A stretch of DNA of 44,197 nucleotides from SFLA01 sp045595785 (GTDB lineage: Bacteria > Bacillota > Clostridia > Oscillospirales > CAG-382). The stretch's first letter is position 1. Each line of letters opens with the position of its first letter. The stretch spans positions 1 through 44,197 of the forward strand of contig JAZOBE010000031.1 in the NCBI GenBank assembly GCA_045595785.1, in the 5' to 3' direction. Shown here piece after piece: positions 15,017 through 22,748 of the stretch. A program made the translations under genes and the position numbers. The notes below the pieces were generated by a model. It ran no database searches. It had not been told where the DNA came from and was given only the letters and a program-made list of their open reading frames with translations.

Positions 15017-16897
15017 TTAAGCGCGCTTTTTGATAACTACTGCGGTACCGAGAAGTGCAACAAGTGCGAGACCTGCGATAACGTAGATGCCAGCATCGCC
15101 GGTTCCGGGAGTGCCGGAAGCTACTTCGCCGAGTGCGATGTCTGCTACGTTAACGGTTGCATCGGTTTCTGCATACCAGGACAGCCAAGGAAGGTTTGCG
15201 TGAGGCTTGTGAGCGTCGCCGCCTTCTTCACTGGTAGGTCCAATGGGAGCTGCAGGATAGTAAAGTGTACCGAAGTTTTCGCCTACCTTCTGAGATGCGC
15301 ATACATAATAATCAAAGTTGCCGTCTGCGCTGAATTCTGCTACGTCTACGGAGAACTCGATTACGGTCTTGCCGTCTACTACAGATGCGTTTGCTACAAC
15401 GGTGGTGCCTTCAATAACTGCGCCCTTGTTTTCGGTGGTAGAAGTGTTGTATTTAGCTGCGGTGGTGATAACTCCATCTGCAAAGCCAAAATCATAGAAG
15501 CTGGTGTATACGGTTGCTTCGTCATTGTCTCTTACCCAGAAACGTACGAAGGTTCCGTTGCCGTTGCCGCCGTTTACGATGTCGCCATCGATTACAACTG
15601 CACCGTAAAGCTTGGTGTCGTCAGCGCGGAGCTGGTACTTGTATCCAAACTCGGGACATACCTTTGCGCCGGTCTGGAATTCCCACTGCTGCTGCCAGAA
15701 GCCGTTTTCGCCGCTTACTGCAGCCCACTTATCTGCTGCCCAGCCGTTATCGGAAAGATCACCGTCTACAGTGATGGTTTCCTTTTCAACAGAAGGAGCG
15801 GAAGCGGTCTTGTTAGCGATAACTTCAACTTCATCCATCCAGATGAAAGCGTTGCCAACGGGAGCTGCGGTGATTACGAACTTGATGTACTGTGCCTTAA
15901 CGGGAGTTGCGGCATTAGCAGTAAGAGTATAAGTACTCCAAGAACCGTCTACCTTACCGGTACCGGACTTGAGAACCATTTCGGTATCTGCTGCGGAAGC
16001 AACAGCGGTGAATTCACCGTCTGCGGAATCAGAAGCAAAGATTTCAACGGAAGTTCCGTTTTCGCCGGTTTCCTCATTGTAAGAGGGAACGCCGATACCC
16101 CAGTTACCGCCTGCAAGATATACAACGTAAGAGTTGGACAGAACGGATTCGCCAAGGTTAACAATGATTTCAACTACGTTTGCGGTAGTCTTGTCAAGGT
16201 TGTTCCAGCCTGCGGATTCAACAGTGCCTGCATCCTCAAGACCCTTAACGCCATTGGTAAGTCTTACGCCGTCATCATTGAAAGAGTTGCCTTCGCCACG
16301 GTTGGGAGCGGTGGTAGTATAGGTCTTGCCGGTAGAAAGGATAACAGTCTCGGTAATTACGGGACCGGTAACATCTTCCTTATCATCAACGCCGGGGATA
16401 AGAACGTATGCAGAAGACTTGTCATCTGCTACCTTAACCTTGTCGCCAGCCTTGAGAGCCATAGCAGCAACCTTGGACTGCCAGTTGTGATACTGAGCAT
16501 TACCGCCGTCGCCGTTAGAAGCGGAAGAGTGAACTACAAGTGCTATTTCGCCATTTGCAAGAGCGAGAGTTGCGCCTGCGCCGGGAGTAACGATAACTTT
16601 AACTACTTCGTAAAGATCACCAGCGGGAGCGAGGTGTACGGTTATAGCCCAGTTAGGATTACAAGCAGCATAAGCGTCTGCGGTAGTAACGATAGTAACG
16701 TCTTCACCTACGATTTTACCGTCAACATAGTCAACATCGAAGGTATAACCATATGCATTATCAAAGGTCCAGTTACCATCGTCGCCCTGAACCTGATTAT
16801 CTTCCCAAGTAAGCACATCGCTATCTGCAAAAACAGAAACTGCGCATACAGAAAGAACCATAGCAAGGCAAAGTATTAAGGATAATACTTTTTTCAT
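15017..16897 (-). CDS. Exported modular protein with discoidin-like and CBM9/DOMON-like domains and C-terminal anchor
   Basis: A 626-aa surface protein. Signal peptide 1-24 (M-K-K, hydrophobic core, A-D-S); a beta-rich N-terminal region (about 25-175); a discoidin (F5/8C)-like domain (about 180-365) ending W-M-D-E-V-E-V; a CBM9/DOMON-like domain (about 375-590) starting T-I-T-V-D-G-D-L-S-D-N-G-W; then G-T-G-D-A-G, a hydrophobic helix and K-K-R-A. The tail resembles a sortase-type sorting signal with TPGTGD in place of LPXTG, or a simple membrane anchor. A role in binding surface or dietary carbohydrate is inferred from the domain types; no catalytic residues are seen. Its last ~270 residues are closely related to those of the next gene (17193-19124), pointing to tandem duplication. 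Confidence 0.85.
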   Translation of the reverse strand: MKKVLSLILCLAMVLSVCAVSVFADSDVLTWEDNQVQGDDGNWTFDNAYGYTFDVDYVDGKIVGEDVTIVTTADAYAACNPNWAITVHLAPAGDLYEVVKVIVTPGAGATLALANGEIALVVHSSASNGDGGNAQYHNWQSKVAAMALKAGDKVKVADDKSSAYVLIPGVDDKEDVTGPVITETVILSTGKTYTTTAPNRGEGNSFNDDGVRLTNGVKGLEDAGTVESAGWNNLDKTTANVVEIIVNLGESVLSNSYVVYLAGGNWGIGVPSYNEETGENGTSVEIFASDSADGEFTAVASAADTEMVLKSGTGKVDGSWSTYTLTANAATPVKAQYIKFVITAAPVGNAFIWMDEVEVIANKTASAPSVEKETITVDGDLSDNGWAADKWAAVSGENGFWQQQWEFQTGAKVCPEFGYKYQLRADDTKLYGAVVIDGDIVNGGNGNGTFVRFWVRDNDEATVYTSFYDFGFADGVITTAAKYNTSTTENKGAVIEGTTVVANASVVDGKTVIEFSVDVAEFSADGNFDYYVCASQKVGENFGTLYYPAAPIGPTSEEGGDAHKPHANLPWLSWYAETDATVNVADIALGEVASGTPGTGDAGIYVIAGLALVALLGTAVVIKKRA

Positions 16898-16958
16898 TTT
16901 GTTTTCTCCTTTTAGATTATATTTTACCGCCTTTACAAGACGGTAATCTTATGTAGAT

Positions 16959-16987
16959 ATTTTACAACAACATTATAGCGTTGTCAA
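16959..16987 (-). promoter_or_regulatory. Promoter of the 626-aa exported protein gene
   Basis: Minus strand: TTGACA (16982-16987), 17-bp spacer, TAAAAT (16959-16964). AGGAG precedes the start codon at 16897. The remainder of 16898-17192 holds the terminator at 17108-17146 and no other recognised element. Confidence 0.75.
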
Positions 16988-17107
16988 CACATTTTATTCA
17001 CAATTTCATCACATTTTAACAAAAAACAATAGTTTTATGAGATTATGGTTTTCGTGTCGCAAACAGTTGCTCACCCTACCAACGTCCCGGAGTGATGCGA
17101 TATAAAA

Positions 17108-17146
17108 ATGGCGGAGATGGTAAAAACCATTTCCGCCATATTTTTA
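17108..17146. terminator. Terminator downstream of the 643-aa exported protein gene
   Basis: Thirteen-pair stem with one G-T pair: ATGGCGGAGATGG (17108-17120) with CCATTTCCGCCAT (17127-17139), flanked by A-run and T-run so that it can act on both strands. It lies 47 bp past the stop of the minus-strand gene. Confidence 0.8.
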
Positions 17147-17192
17147 CTTTGTATTAGCGCTTTTTGTTCTGCGTTAAATCAGCGACTTCGAA

Positions 17193-19124
17193 TTAAGCGC
17201 GCTTTTTGATAACTACTGCGGTACCGAGAAGTGCAACAAGTGCAAGACCTGCGATAGCGTAAATGCCAGCATCGCCGGTTCCGGGAGTGCCGGAAGCTAC
17301 TTCGCCGAGTGCGATGTCTGCTACGTTAACGGTTGCATCCTTTTCAGTATGCCAGGTGTTGAAAGGCAGATACTTGTGAGGAATGTGGTTTTCGCCGCCT
17401 TCGGGATTGGTAGGACCAATCTCAGATGCGGGATGATACAGACAGCCGTAAACTTCGCCAACAAGCTGAGATACGCTGAGGAAGTAATCAAAGGTGCCGT
17501 CAGAGCAGAACTCTGCAATATCTACGGAGAACTCGAAGTAGGTCTTGCCATCTACAGATTTAGCAGATGCTACAAAGGTAGAATTCTCAATATTTGCGCC
17601 CTTATTCTCGGTGGTAGAGGTGTTGTACTTTGCACCGGTAACTACATTTCCATCTGCATCAAATTCGATGTTAAAGAAATGAGTATAAATGGTAGCTTCG
17701 TCATTATCTCTGATCCAGAGACGGGGGAAAGTACCCTTGCCGTTGCCGCCTGCTACTGCATCGCCATCAACAACAACTGCACCGTAAAGCTTAGTCTCGT
17801 CAGCACGGAGCTGATACTTATAACCGAAATCGGGAGCAGTAGCAGTGCCCTGCTGGATTTCGTAAGTGTTCTGCCAGTAACCAGTCTCACCGTTTACTAC
17901 GATCCACTTGTCTGCTGCCCAGCCGTTATCGGAAAGATCACCGTCTACAGTGATGGTTTCCATTGTGGGTGCGGAGGGAGCGGAGGAGCCGGGCACGATT
18001 ACGTTGAGCTTGGATATGTTAACTACGCAATCCTTACCGCTTGCAAAGATATGAAGTCCGGTGAAGGAGATTTCGGATTCGGTGATGGGGTTCTTGCCTG
18101 CGTAAGCGTGCTCTGCATCATAAATGCAGTATGCAAGCTCGGAAACGGGAAGCTTGTAAGAGATAGTGCTGCCGGAAGGAGCATCTCCGCCGCCGTCGGG
18201 AGTTATGTCAGTATCAAAGTGCTGAAGATAGATATCGTCGGTTTCAACAGCGCCGGGATCATCTACAGGACCAAGGAGACGGATAGAAGTACCGTTACCG
18301 CCGGTTACGGTAGCTTCGATTTCGAGATAAGCATTTGCTACATCAATAGTAACGGGAGCGTTGAACTTGATGGTAAGGCTGGGCCACATAGTGCCGAGAC
18401 ACTTAATTTCGAGACCGTCCGCCTTCCAATCATATGCAAGGTCGCCTGCTTCGCAGTTAGTCTCGGAAGTGGTGCCTTCCTGAGCGAGAAGGTTGATAAC
18501 CTTGTCTTCTACTACAGGAGCAGATGCAGCGCCGTAAACTTCAACTTCGGAAATAAACATCCAACCGGTACGAACAAGGCGAGCCTGAACGTAACGACCG
18601 GAAGCGGTTGCCTCAACAGCTACAGCCTCAACAGAAGAAGTAGTGATATCTTCGGGAGCTGCGGAACCGATAGAAGTCCAGTTAGCGTTGTCGTCAGAAA
18701 CAAAGAATTCAACGGTCATATTCTTAGCGCCGATACCGCTGGTAAGATTGCTGGTACCAACATAAAGAACTGCCTTGCTTATGTTCTGAACGGAGCCGAG
18801 GTCAACGGTGATCCAGCTGTAGCCGTTTTCGTCATAGTCGGGAGTGCCGTTACCGTTAAAGCCTGCCCATACTTCGTCAGTATAAGCTGCGTCAGATGCG
18901 CCTACAGCGCCATCGGTAAGAGACTTGTCGTTTTCATCAGGATAAGCAATGGGGGAATTTTCATCCCAAGACCAAGTTACGTTACTCTGACGGAACAACT
19001 GGGAAGTGGTGTAAGACTTGCCTTTAGCAATGTTTTCAGACGCTGCGGAGGTGGACACGCAAAGTGCCGCGCACAGAGAAAGAACCATTACTATGCTGAG
19101 AACAAGAGATAATGTCTTTTTCAT
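17193..19124 (-). CDS. Exported modular protein, paralogue of 15017-16897, with discoidin and CBM9/DOMON-like domains
   Basis: A 643-aa surface protein. Signal peptide 1-28; discoidin (F5/8 type C) domain about 30-205, with the hallmark I-T-V-D-L-G, R-Y-V-Q-A-R-L-V and I-S-E-V-E-V-Y-G; a beta-sandwich region about 210-380 ending before a linker rich in Ser/Ala/Pro; a CBM9/DOMON-like domain about 390-605; then G-T-G-D-A-G, a hydrophobic helix and K-K-R-A. Its discoidin module resembles that of the 897-aa protein at 27818-30511, whereas its second half matches the neighbouring 626-aa protein, so it is a mosaic of the other two. Likely a surface glycan-binding protein (inference). Own promoter and terminator. 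Confidence 0.85.
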   Translation of the reverse strand: MKKTLSLVLSIVMVLSLCAALCVSTSAASENIAKGKSYTTSQLFRQSNVTWSWDENSPIAYPDENDKSLTDGAVGASDAAYTDEVWAGFNGNGTPDYDENGYSWITVDLGSVQNISKAVLYVGTSNLTSGIGAKNMTVEFFVSDDNANWTSIGSAAPEDITTSSVEAVAVEATASGRYVQARLVRTGWMFISEVEVYGAASAPVVEDKVINLLAQEGTTSETNCEAGDLAYDWKADGLEIKCLGTMWPSLTIKFNAPVTIDVANAYLEIEATVTGGNGTSIRLLGPVDDPGAVETDDIYLQHFDTDITPDGGGDAPSGSTISYKLPVSELAYCIYDAEHAYAGKNPITESEISFTGLHIFASGKDCVVNISKLNVIVPGSSAPSAPTMETITVDGDLSDNGWAADKWIVVNGETGYWQNTYEIQQGTATAPDFGYKYQLRADETKLYGAVVVDGDAVAGGNGKGTFPRLWIRDNDEATIYTHFFNIEFDADGNVVTGAKYNTSTTENKGANIENSTFVASAKSVDGKTYFEFSVDIAEFCSDGTFDYFLSVSQLVGEVYGCLYHPASEIGPTNPEGGENHIPHKYLPFNTWHTEKDATVNVADIALGEVASGTPGTGDAGIYAIAGLALVALLGTAVVIKKRA

Positions 19125-19177
19125 TATTATTTCTCCTTTACAAAATGTAATACCGTTTATCGATATTTTCTGTAACG

Positions 19178-19206
19178 ATTGTACTACATTACGGCAAATA
19201 TGTCAA
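19178..19206 (-). promoter_or_regulatory. Promoter of the 643-aa exported protein gene
   Basis: Minus strand: TTGACA (19201-19206), 17-bp spacer, TACAAT (19178-19183). Confidence 0.75.
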
Positions 19207-19267
19207 GTGATTTGTTAATATTGAGTACACAAAAAGGTCTTTTTTTATTAACCTTTTGCAAATCCGA

Positions 19268-19296
19268 TTGACAATCCGTTTTCAATATACTATAAT
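19268..19296 (+). promoter_or_regulatory. Promoter of the hydrogenase operon
   Basis: Full consensus TTGACA (19268-19273), 17-bp spacer, TATAAT (19291-19296). The ~85-nt leader begins with a small hairpin (GCGTGC 19312-19317 / GCACGC 19322-19327), which may protect the 5' end. AAGGAG at about 19373 is the first ribosome binding site. Confidence 0.85.
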
Positions 19297-19386
19297 ATAT
19301 GATGTCTAACAGCGTGCAGACGCACGCAGTAACTCAAAGACAATGACGTTTTCAAAAAACAAACGGATATAAGGAGTACATAATTT

Positions 19387-19626
19387 ATGAAGATCACTGT
19401 TTGCATCGGCTCATCATGTCATCTTAAGGGCTCAAGACCGGTAGTTGAAAGACTGCAGGAGCTTATTGAGCAGAACAATCTCAGCGATAAGGTAGACCTT
19501 GCGGGAACCTTCTGTCTCGGCAACTGCCAGCAGGGCGTTTGCGTAATGGTAGACGAGGAGTTTTTCTCCGTTTCTCCCGAGACGGTTGACGAATTTTTTG
19601 AAGCGAACGTAAAGGCAAAGGTGTAA
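19387..19626 (+). CDS. Thioredoxin-like [2Fe-2S] ferredoxin, first of a tandem pair
   Basis: A 79-aa protein with the thioredoxin-like [2Fe-2S] fold found in NuoE/HydC-type subunits. Cys6, Cys11, Cys43 and Cys47 (CX4C...CX3C) should bind the cluster; G-S-S-C-H-L-K-G follows the family pattern. It is the minimal domain alone, without the N-terminal helical region of NuoE. It begins the hydrogenase operon, 4 bp before its paralogue and upstream of two [FeFe]-hydrogenase proteins, so it probably passes electrons to or from one of them. Confidence 0.88.
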   Translation: MKITVCIGSSCHLKGSRPVVERLQELIEQNNLSDKVDLAGTFCLGNCQQGVCVMVDEEFFSVSPETVDEFFEANVKAKV

Positions 19627-19630
19627 ATAA

Positions 19631-19879
19631 ATGATCGTTCAGATATGCGTGGGGTCCTCCTGCCATCTGAAGGGATCCCAGGAAATAGTTGAATTACTTC
19701 AAGAAGCTGTAACGGAAAACAAGCTTGAAGATGAGGTAACCCTCGCCGGCAGCTTCTGCGTGGGAAAATGCAACCGCACGGGAGTTACCGTACAAGTTGA
19801 CGATGAGATCTTCGTCGGCATAACGAAGGAAAGCTTCAAGGAGTTTTTTGCTCAAAACATACTTGCCAAATTAAGCTGA
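19631..19879 (+). CDS. Thioredoxin-like [2Fe-2S] ferredoxin, second of a tandem pair
   Basis: An 82-aa paralogue of the preceding product with the four cysteines at identical positions (6, 11, 43, 47) and the same G-S-S-C-H-L-K-G-S motif. The spacing between the genes is 4 bp. Two copies of the same minimal domain suggest separate partners, for example one for each hydrogenase in the operon, or a heterodimer (both inference). Confidence 0.88.
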   Translation: MIVQICVGSSCHLKGSQEIVELLQEAVTENKLEDEVTLAGSFCVGKCNRTGVTVQVDDEIFVGITKESFKEFFAQNILAKLS

Positions 19880-19895
19880 AGGAGCGCGCGAAAAA

Positions 19896-21572
19896 ATGCC
19901 TAACTGTCTTACGCTTAAAAAGACCAACTGTAAAAACTGCTACAAATGCATTCGCAACTGTCCCGTAAAGGCTATACGCTTTTCGGGCAACCAGGCACAT
20001 ATCATCGGAAACGAGTGTATACTTTGCGGTCAATGCTTTGTAGTATGTCCTCAGAATGCAAAGGAAATAGTTAACGAAACCGAAAAGGTGAAGGTGCTGT
20101 TACAGACCGGTGATCCGGTGTACGTAAGTATAGCGCCGTCTTTTGTGGCAAACTATGACGGCGCGGGTATTGAAGCAATGCGGAAAGCACTGAAAGCACT
20201 GGGCTTTGCCGACGTGGAGGAGACCGCTATCGGTGCCACCATGGTTAAAAACGAATACGAGCGTATTCTCCGCGAAGAGGACAGGGATATTCTTATATCA
20301 TCCTGCTGTCACTCTATAAATCTGCTTATACAAAAATATTTCCCTTCCGCACTGCATTATCTGGCAAATGTGTCCTCACCCATGCAGGCTCATTGTATGG
20401 ACATAAAACGTCGTCATCCCGGTGCACACACGGTATTTATAGGTCCCTGCGTCGCCAAGAAGGACGAAGCGGAGCATTACAAGGGTATTGTTGATGCAGT
20501 CCTCACCTTTGAAGAGCTTACCAACTGGCTGAACGAGGAAAAAATAGCCATTGAGCAAATAAAAGACGACGACGAAAAAAGCCGTGCAAGATTTTTCCCC
20601 ACCACCGGCGGTGTGCTTAAAACCATGGCACTGGACAACCCTAAATATACTTATATTGCTATCGACGGTGTCGAAAACTGTATGAACGCCCTTAAAGACA
20701 TAGAAAGCGGTAAGATACACAACTGCTTTATCGAAATGTCCGCTTGTGTGGGAAGCTGTGTCGGCGGTCCCGTAATGGAAAAATATCACCAGTCTCCCAT
20801 AAAAGACTATATTGCCGTTGCCAATTACGCGGGAAAAGAGGATTTTGAAGTTGAGCAGCCTGATATGATTGCTCTGCACAAAAATTTCCTGCATATAGAA
20901 CGCGAGCTGCAGCCCCCCTCCGAAACCGAGATATACGCAATACTCCGTCAGATGGGCAAATTCAAGCCTTCCGACGAATTAAACTGCGGAACCTGCGGCT
21001 ACAACACCTGCCGCGAAAAGGCAATAGCTATCTACCACGGCAAGGCTGAAATAGATATGTGTCTGCCCTTCCTTAAAGACAAGGCAGAAAGTTTTTCCGA
21101 TACCATTGCAAGAAGCAGCCCCAACGGAATTATCGTGCTTAATGAAAATATGGAAGTACAGCAGATAAACGCCGCCGCAAGAAGAATTATGAATATCCGC
21201 TCTGCGTCCGACGTGTTGGGAGAGCAGGTTATACGTATTCTTGATCCCGGCGTGTTTACTGAAGTTCTGCGCACCGGACGAGGCGTTTACAACCAGAGAG
21301 TATATCTTGCAGAATATAAAAAATATGTAGAGCAGACCACTGTTTTTGATACCGAAACCAGATCACTGGTTTGCATTATGCGCGATGTTTCCGATGAAGA
21401 AAAAGAGCGCGAAAAGAAAGAAAGCATAAGCCGCCAGACTATTGAAGTTGCCGACAAAGTGGTTGACAAGCAGATGCGTATCGTACAAGAGATCGCTTCC
21501 TTGCTTGGTGAAACTGCGGCGGAAACCAAGATAGCGCTCGCAAAGCTGAAGGAGTCTATAAACAATGAATGA
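19896..21572 (+). CDS. Sensory-type [FeFe]-hydrogenase with PAS domain (HydS-like)
   Basis: A 558-aa protein. Residues 1-55 hold two [4Fe-4S] ferredoxin motifs (Cys12/15/18/22 and Cys41/44/47/51). About 65-345 is an [FeFe]-hydrogenase large-subunit domain with all three H-cluster loops: S-S-C-C-H near 135, G-P-C-V-A-K-K near 183 and M-S-A-C-V-G-S-C-V-G-G near 281. About 360-390 is another Fe-S motif, C-G-T-C-G-Y-N-T-C. A PAS domain (about 400-500) and a helical tail follow. This architecture, next to a PP2C phosphatase, is that of phosphatase-linked group C sensory [FeFe]-hydrogenases, thought to sense H2 or redox state rather than produce H2 in bulk. The gene end overlaps the phosphatase gene by 8 bp. 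Confidence 0.9.
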   Translation: MPNCLTLKKTNCKNCYKCIRNCPVKAIRFSGNQAHIIGNECILCGQCFVVCPQNAKEIVNETEKVKVLLQTGDPVYVSIAPSFVANYDGAGIEAMRKALKALGFADVEETAIGATMVKNEYERILREEDRDILISSCCHSINLLIQKYFPSALHYLANVSSPMQAHCMDIKRRHPGAHTVFIGPCVAKKDEAEHYKGIVDAVLTFEELTNWLNEEKIAIEQIKDDDEKSRARFFPTTGGVLKTMALDNPKYTYIAIDGVENCMNALKDIESGKIHNCFIEMSACVGSCVGGPVMEKYHQSPIKDYIAVANYAGKEDFEVEQPDMIALHKNFLHIERELQPPSETEIYAILRQMGKFKPSDELNCGTCGYNTCREKAIAIYHGKAEIDMCLPFLKDKAESFSDTIARSSPNGIIVLNENMEVQQINAAARRIMNIRSASDVLGEQVIRILDPGVFTEVLRTGRGVYNQRVYLAEYKKYVEQTTVFDTETRSLVCIMRDVSDEEKEREKKESISRQTIEVADKVVDKQMRIVQEIASLLGETAAETKIALAKLKESINNE

Positions 21573-22737
21573 TCTTTGCGCTGATATCGGCTTCAAAAGT
21601 ATAAATCACGACGGAGAGCAGCTTTGCGGCGACCACGTTGACGTTATCGAGCAAAACGAATCCTCCACCGTTATAGTACTGGCAGACGGATTGGGAAGCG
21701 GCGTTAAAGCCAGCATTCTTTCCACTCTTACCGCAAAAATCATTTCCACAATGATGGCGGAAGGTCTGCCTATCGAAGAATGCGTATCCACTATCGCGGC
21801 TACTCTCCCTGTATGCTCTGTGCGCGGAGTGGCATACTCTACCTTTACCATAATCCATCTTAAGGACAATTCCGTGGCTGAGATAATCCAGTACGATAAT
21901 CCCGGTGTCATTCTGATACGTGACAACAAGGTTACCGATTATCCCAAAACAGAAATGTTTATTGACGGAAAGAAGATAATACGTTCCCTGATAAACCTGC
22001 AGGAGGACGATATTTTCATCGCCATGAGCGACGGATGCCCTCATGCGGGAATAGGAACCGCTTATAATTTCGGCTGGAAGCATTCGGATATCGCCGCATT
22101 TATGGAAATGCTGGCGCCTGTCGGCTATACCGCCAAGACACTTTCCACAATACTTGTGGACGAATGTAACAAGCTTTACGGCGGTCATCCCGGTGATGAC
22201 GCTACCGCCTGCGTAGTAAAGATCCGCAAGCGCGTTCCCATGAACATGCTGTTCGGTCCTCCCTCCAACAGAGACGATTGTGACAGAATGATGTCGCTGT
22301 TCTTCTCTAAGGAAGGAAAGCATATTGTTTGCGGAGGAACCACATCCTCCATAGTTTCCAAGTATCTGCGTAAGCCTATAAGAGCCAGTCTCAGCTTTGT
22401 CAAGTCCGACGTTCCGCCTATCGCGGAGATAGAGGGCGTTGACCTGGTTACCGAGGGCGTTATCACAGTAAACAAGGTACTGTCTTATGCCAAGGATTAT
22501 CTTGAAGGGAACGAAAGCTACGATGAGTGGAGTCTGAAAAAGGACGGCGCATCGCTGATATGCCAGCTTTTATTTGAAGAATCAACCGATATCAACTTTT
22601 TCGTTGGAAGAGCGGTCAACCCCGCGCATCAGAACCCCGATCTTCCTATAAACTTCAATATCAAAATGAACCTAGTGAAAGAACTGTCCGAATGTCTCAA
22701 AAAAATGGGCAAGCACATCAAGGTCAGTTATTTTTAA
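21565..22737 (+). CDS. SpoIIE/PP2C-family serine phosphatase linked to the sensory hydrogenase
   Basis: A 390-aa cytoplasmic protein. Its first ~220 residues are a PP2C/SpoIIE-type phosphatase domain with metal-binding aspartates in V-L-A-D-G-L-G-S-G, A-M-S-D-G-C-P-H and G-D-D-A-T-A. The remaining ~165 residues form a separate alpha/beta domain with no recognised family. It overlaps the sensory hydrogenase gene by 8 bp and is followed after 11 bp by a second hydrogenase, so it is very likely the output module: H2 or redox sensed by HydS would alter dephosphorylation of an unknown target (inference). No kinase or anti-sigma antagonist lies next to it. Confidence 0.9.
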   Translation: MNDLCADIGFKSINHDGEQLCGDHVDVIEQNESSTVIVLADGLGSGVKASILSTLTAKIISTMMAEGLPIEECVSTIAATLPVCSVRGVAYSTFTIIHLKDNSVAEIIQYDNPGVILIRDNKVTDYPKTEMFIDGKKIIRSLINLQEDDIFIAMSDGCPHAGIGTAYNFGWKHSDIAAFMEMLAPVGYTAKTLSTILVDECNKLYGGHPGDDATACVVKIRKRVPMNMLFGPPSNRDDCDRMMSLFFSKEGKHIVCGGTTSSIVSKYLRKPIRASLSFVKSDVPPIAEIEGVDLVTEGVITVNKVLSYAKDYLEGNESYDEWSLKKDGASLICQLLFEESTDINFFVGRAVNPAHQNPDLPINFNIKMNLVKELSECLKKMGKHIKVSYF

Positions 22738-22748
22738 GGAGAAAGAAA

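Noticed and set aside
19201..19240. Rex (redox) operator before the hydrogenase operon
   Set aside because: A TTGTTAA half-site occurs at 19212-19218, but the matching TTAACAA half is absent at the required spacing.
22692..22748. Longer N-terminus of the second [FeFe]-hydrogenase
   Set aside because: It would overlap the end of the phosphatase gene in another frame and has no ribosome binding site; AAGGAG fits the ATG at 22749.
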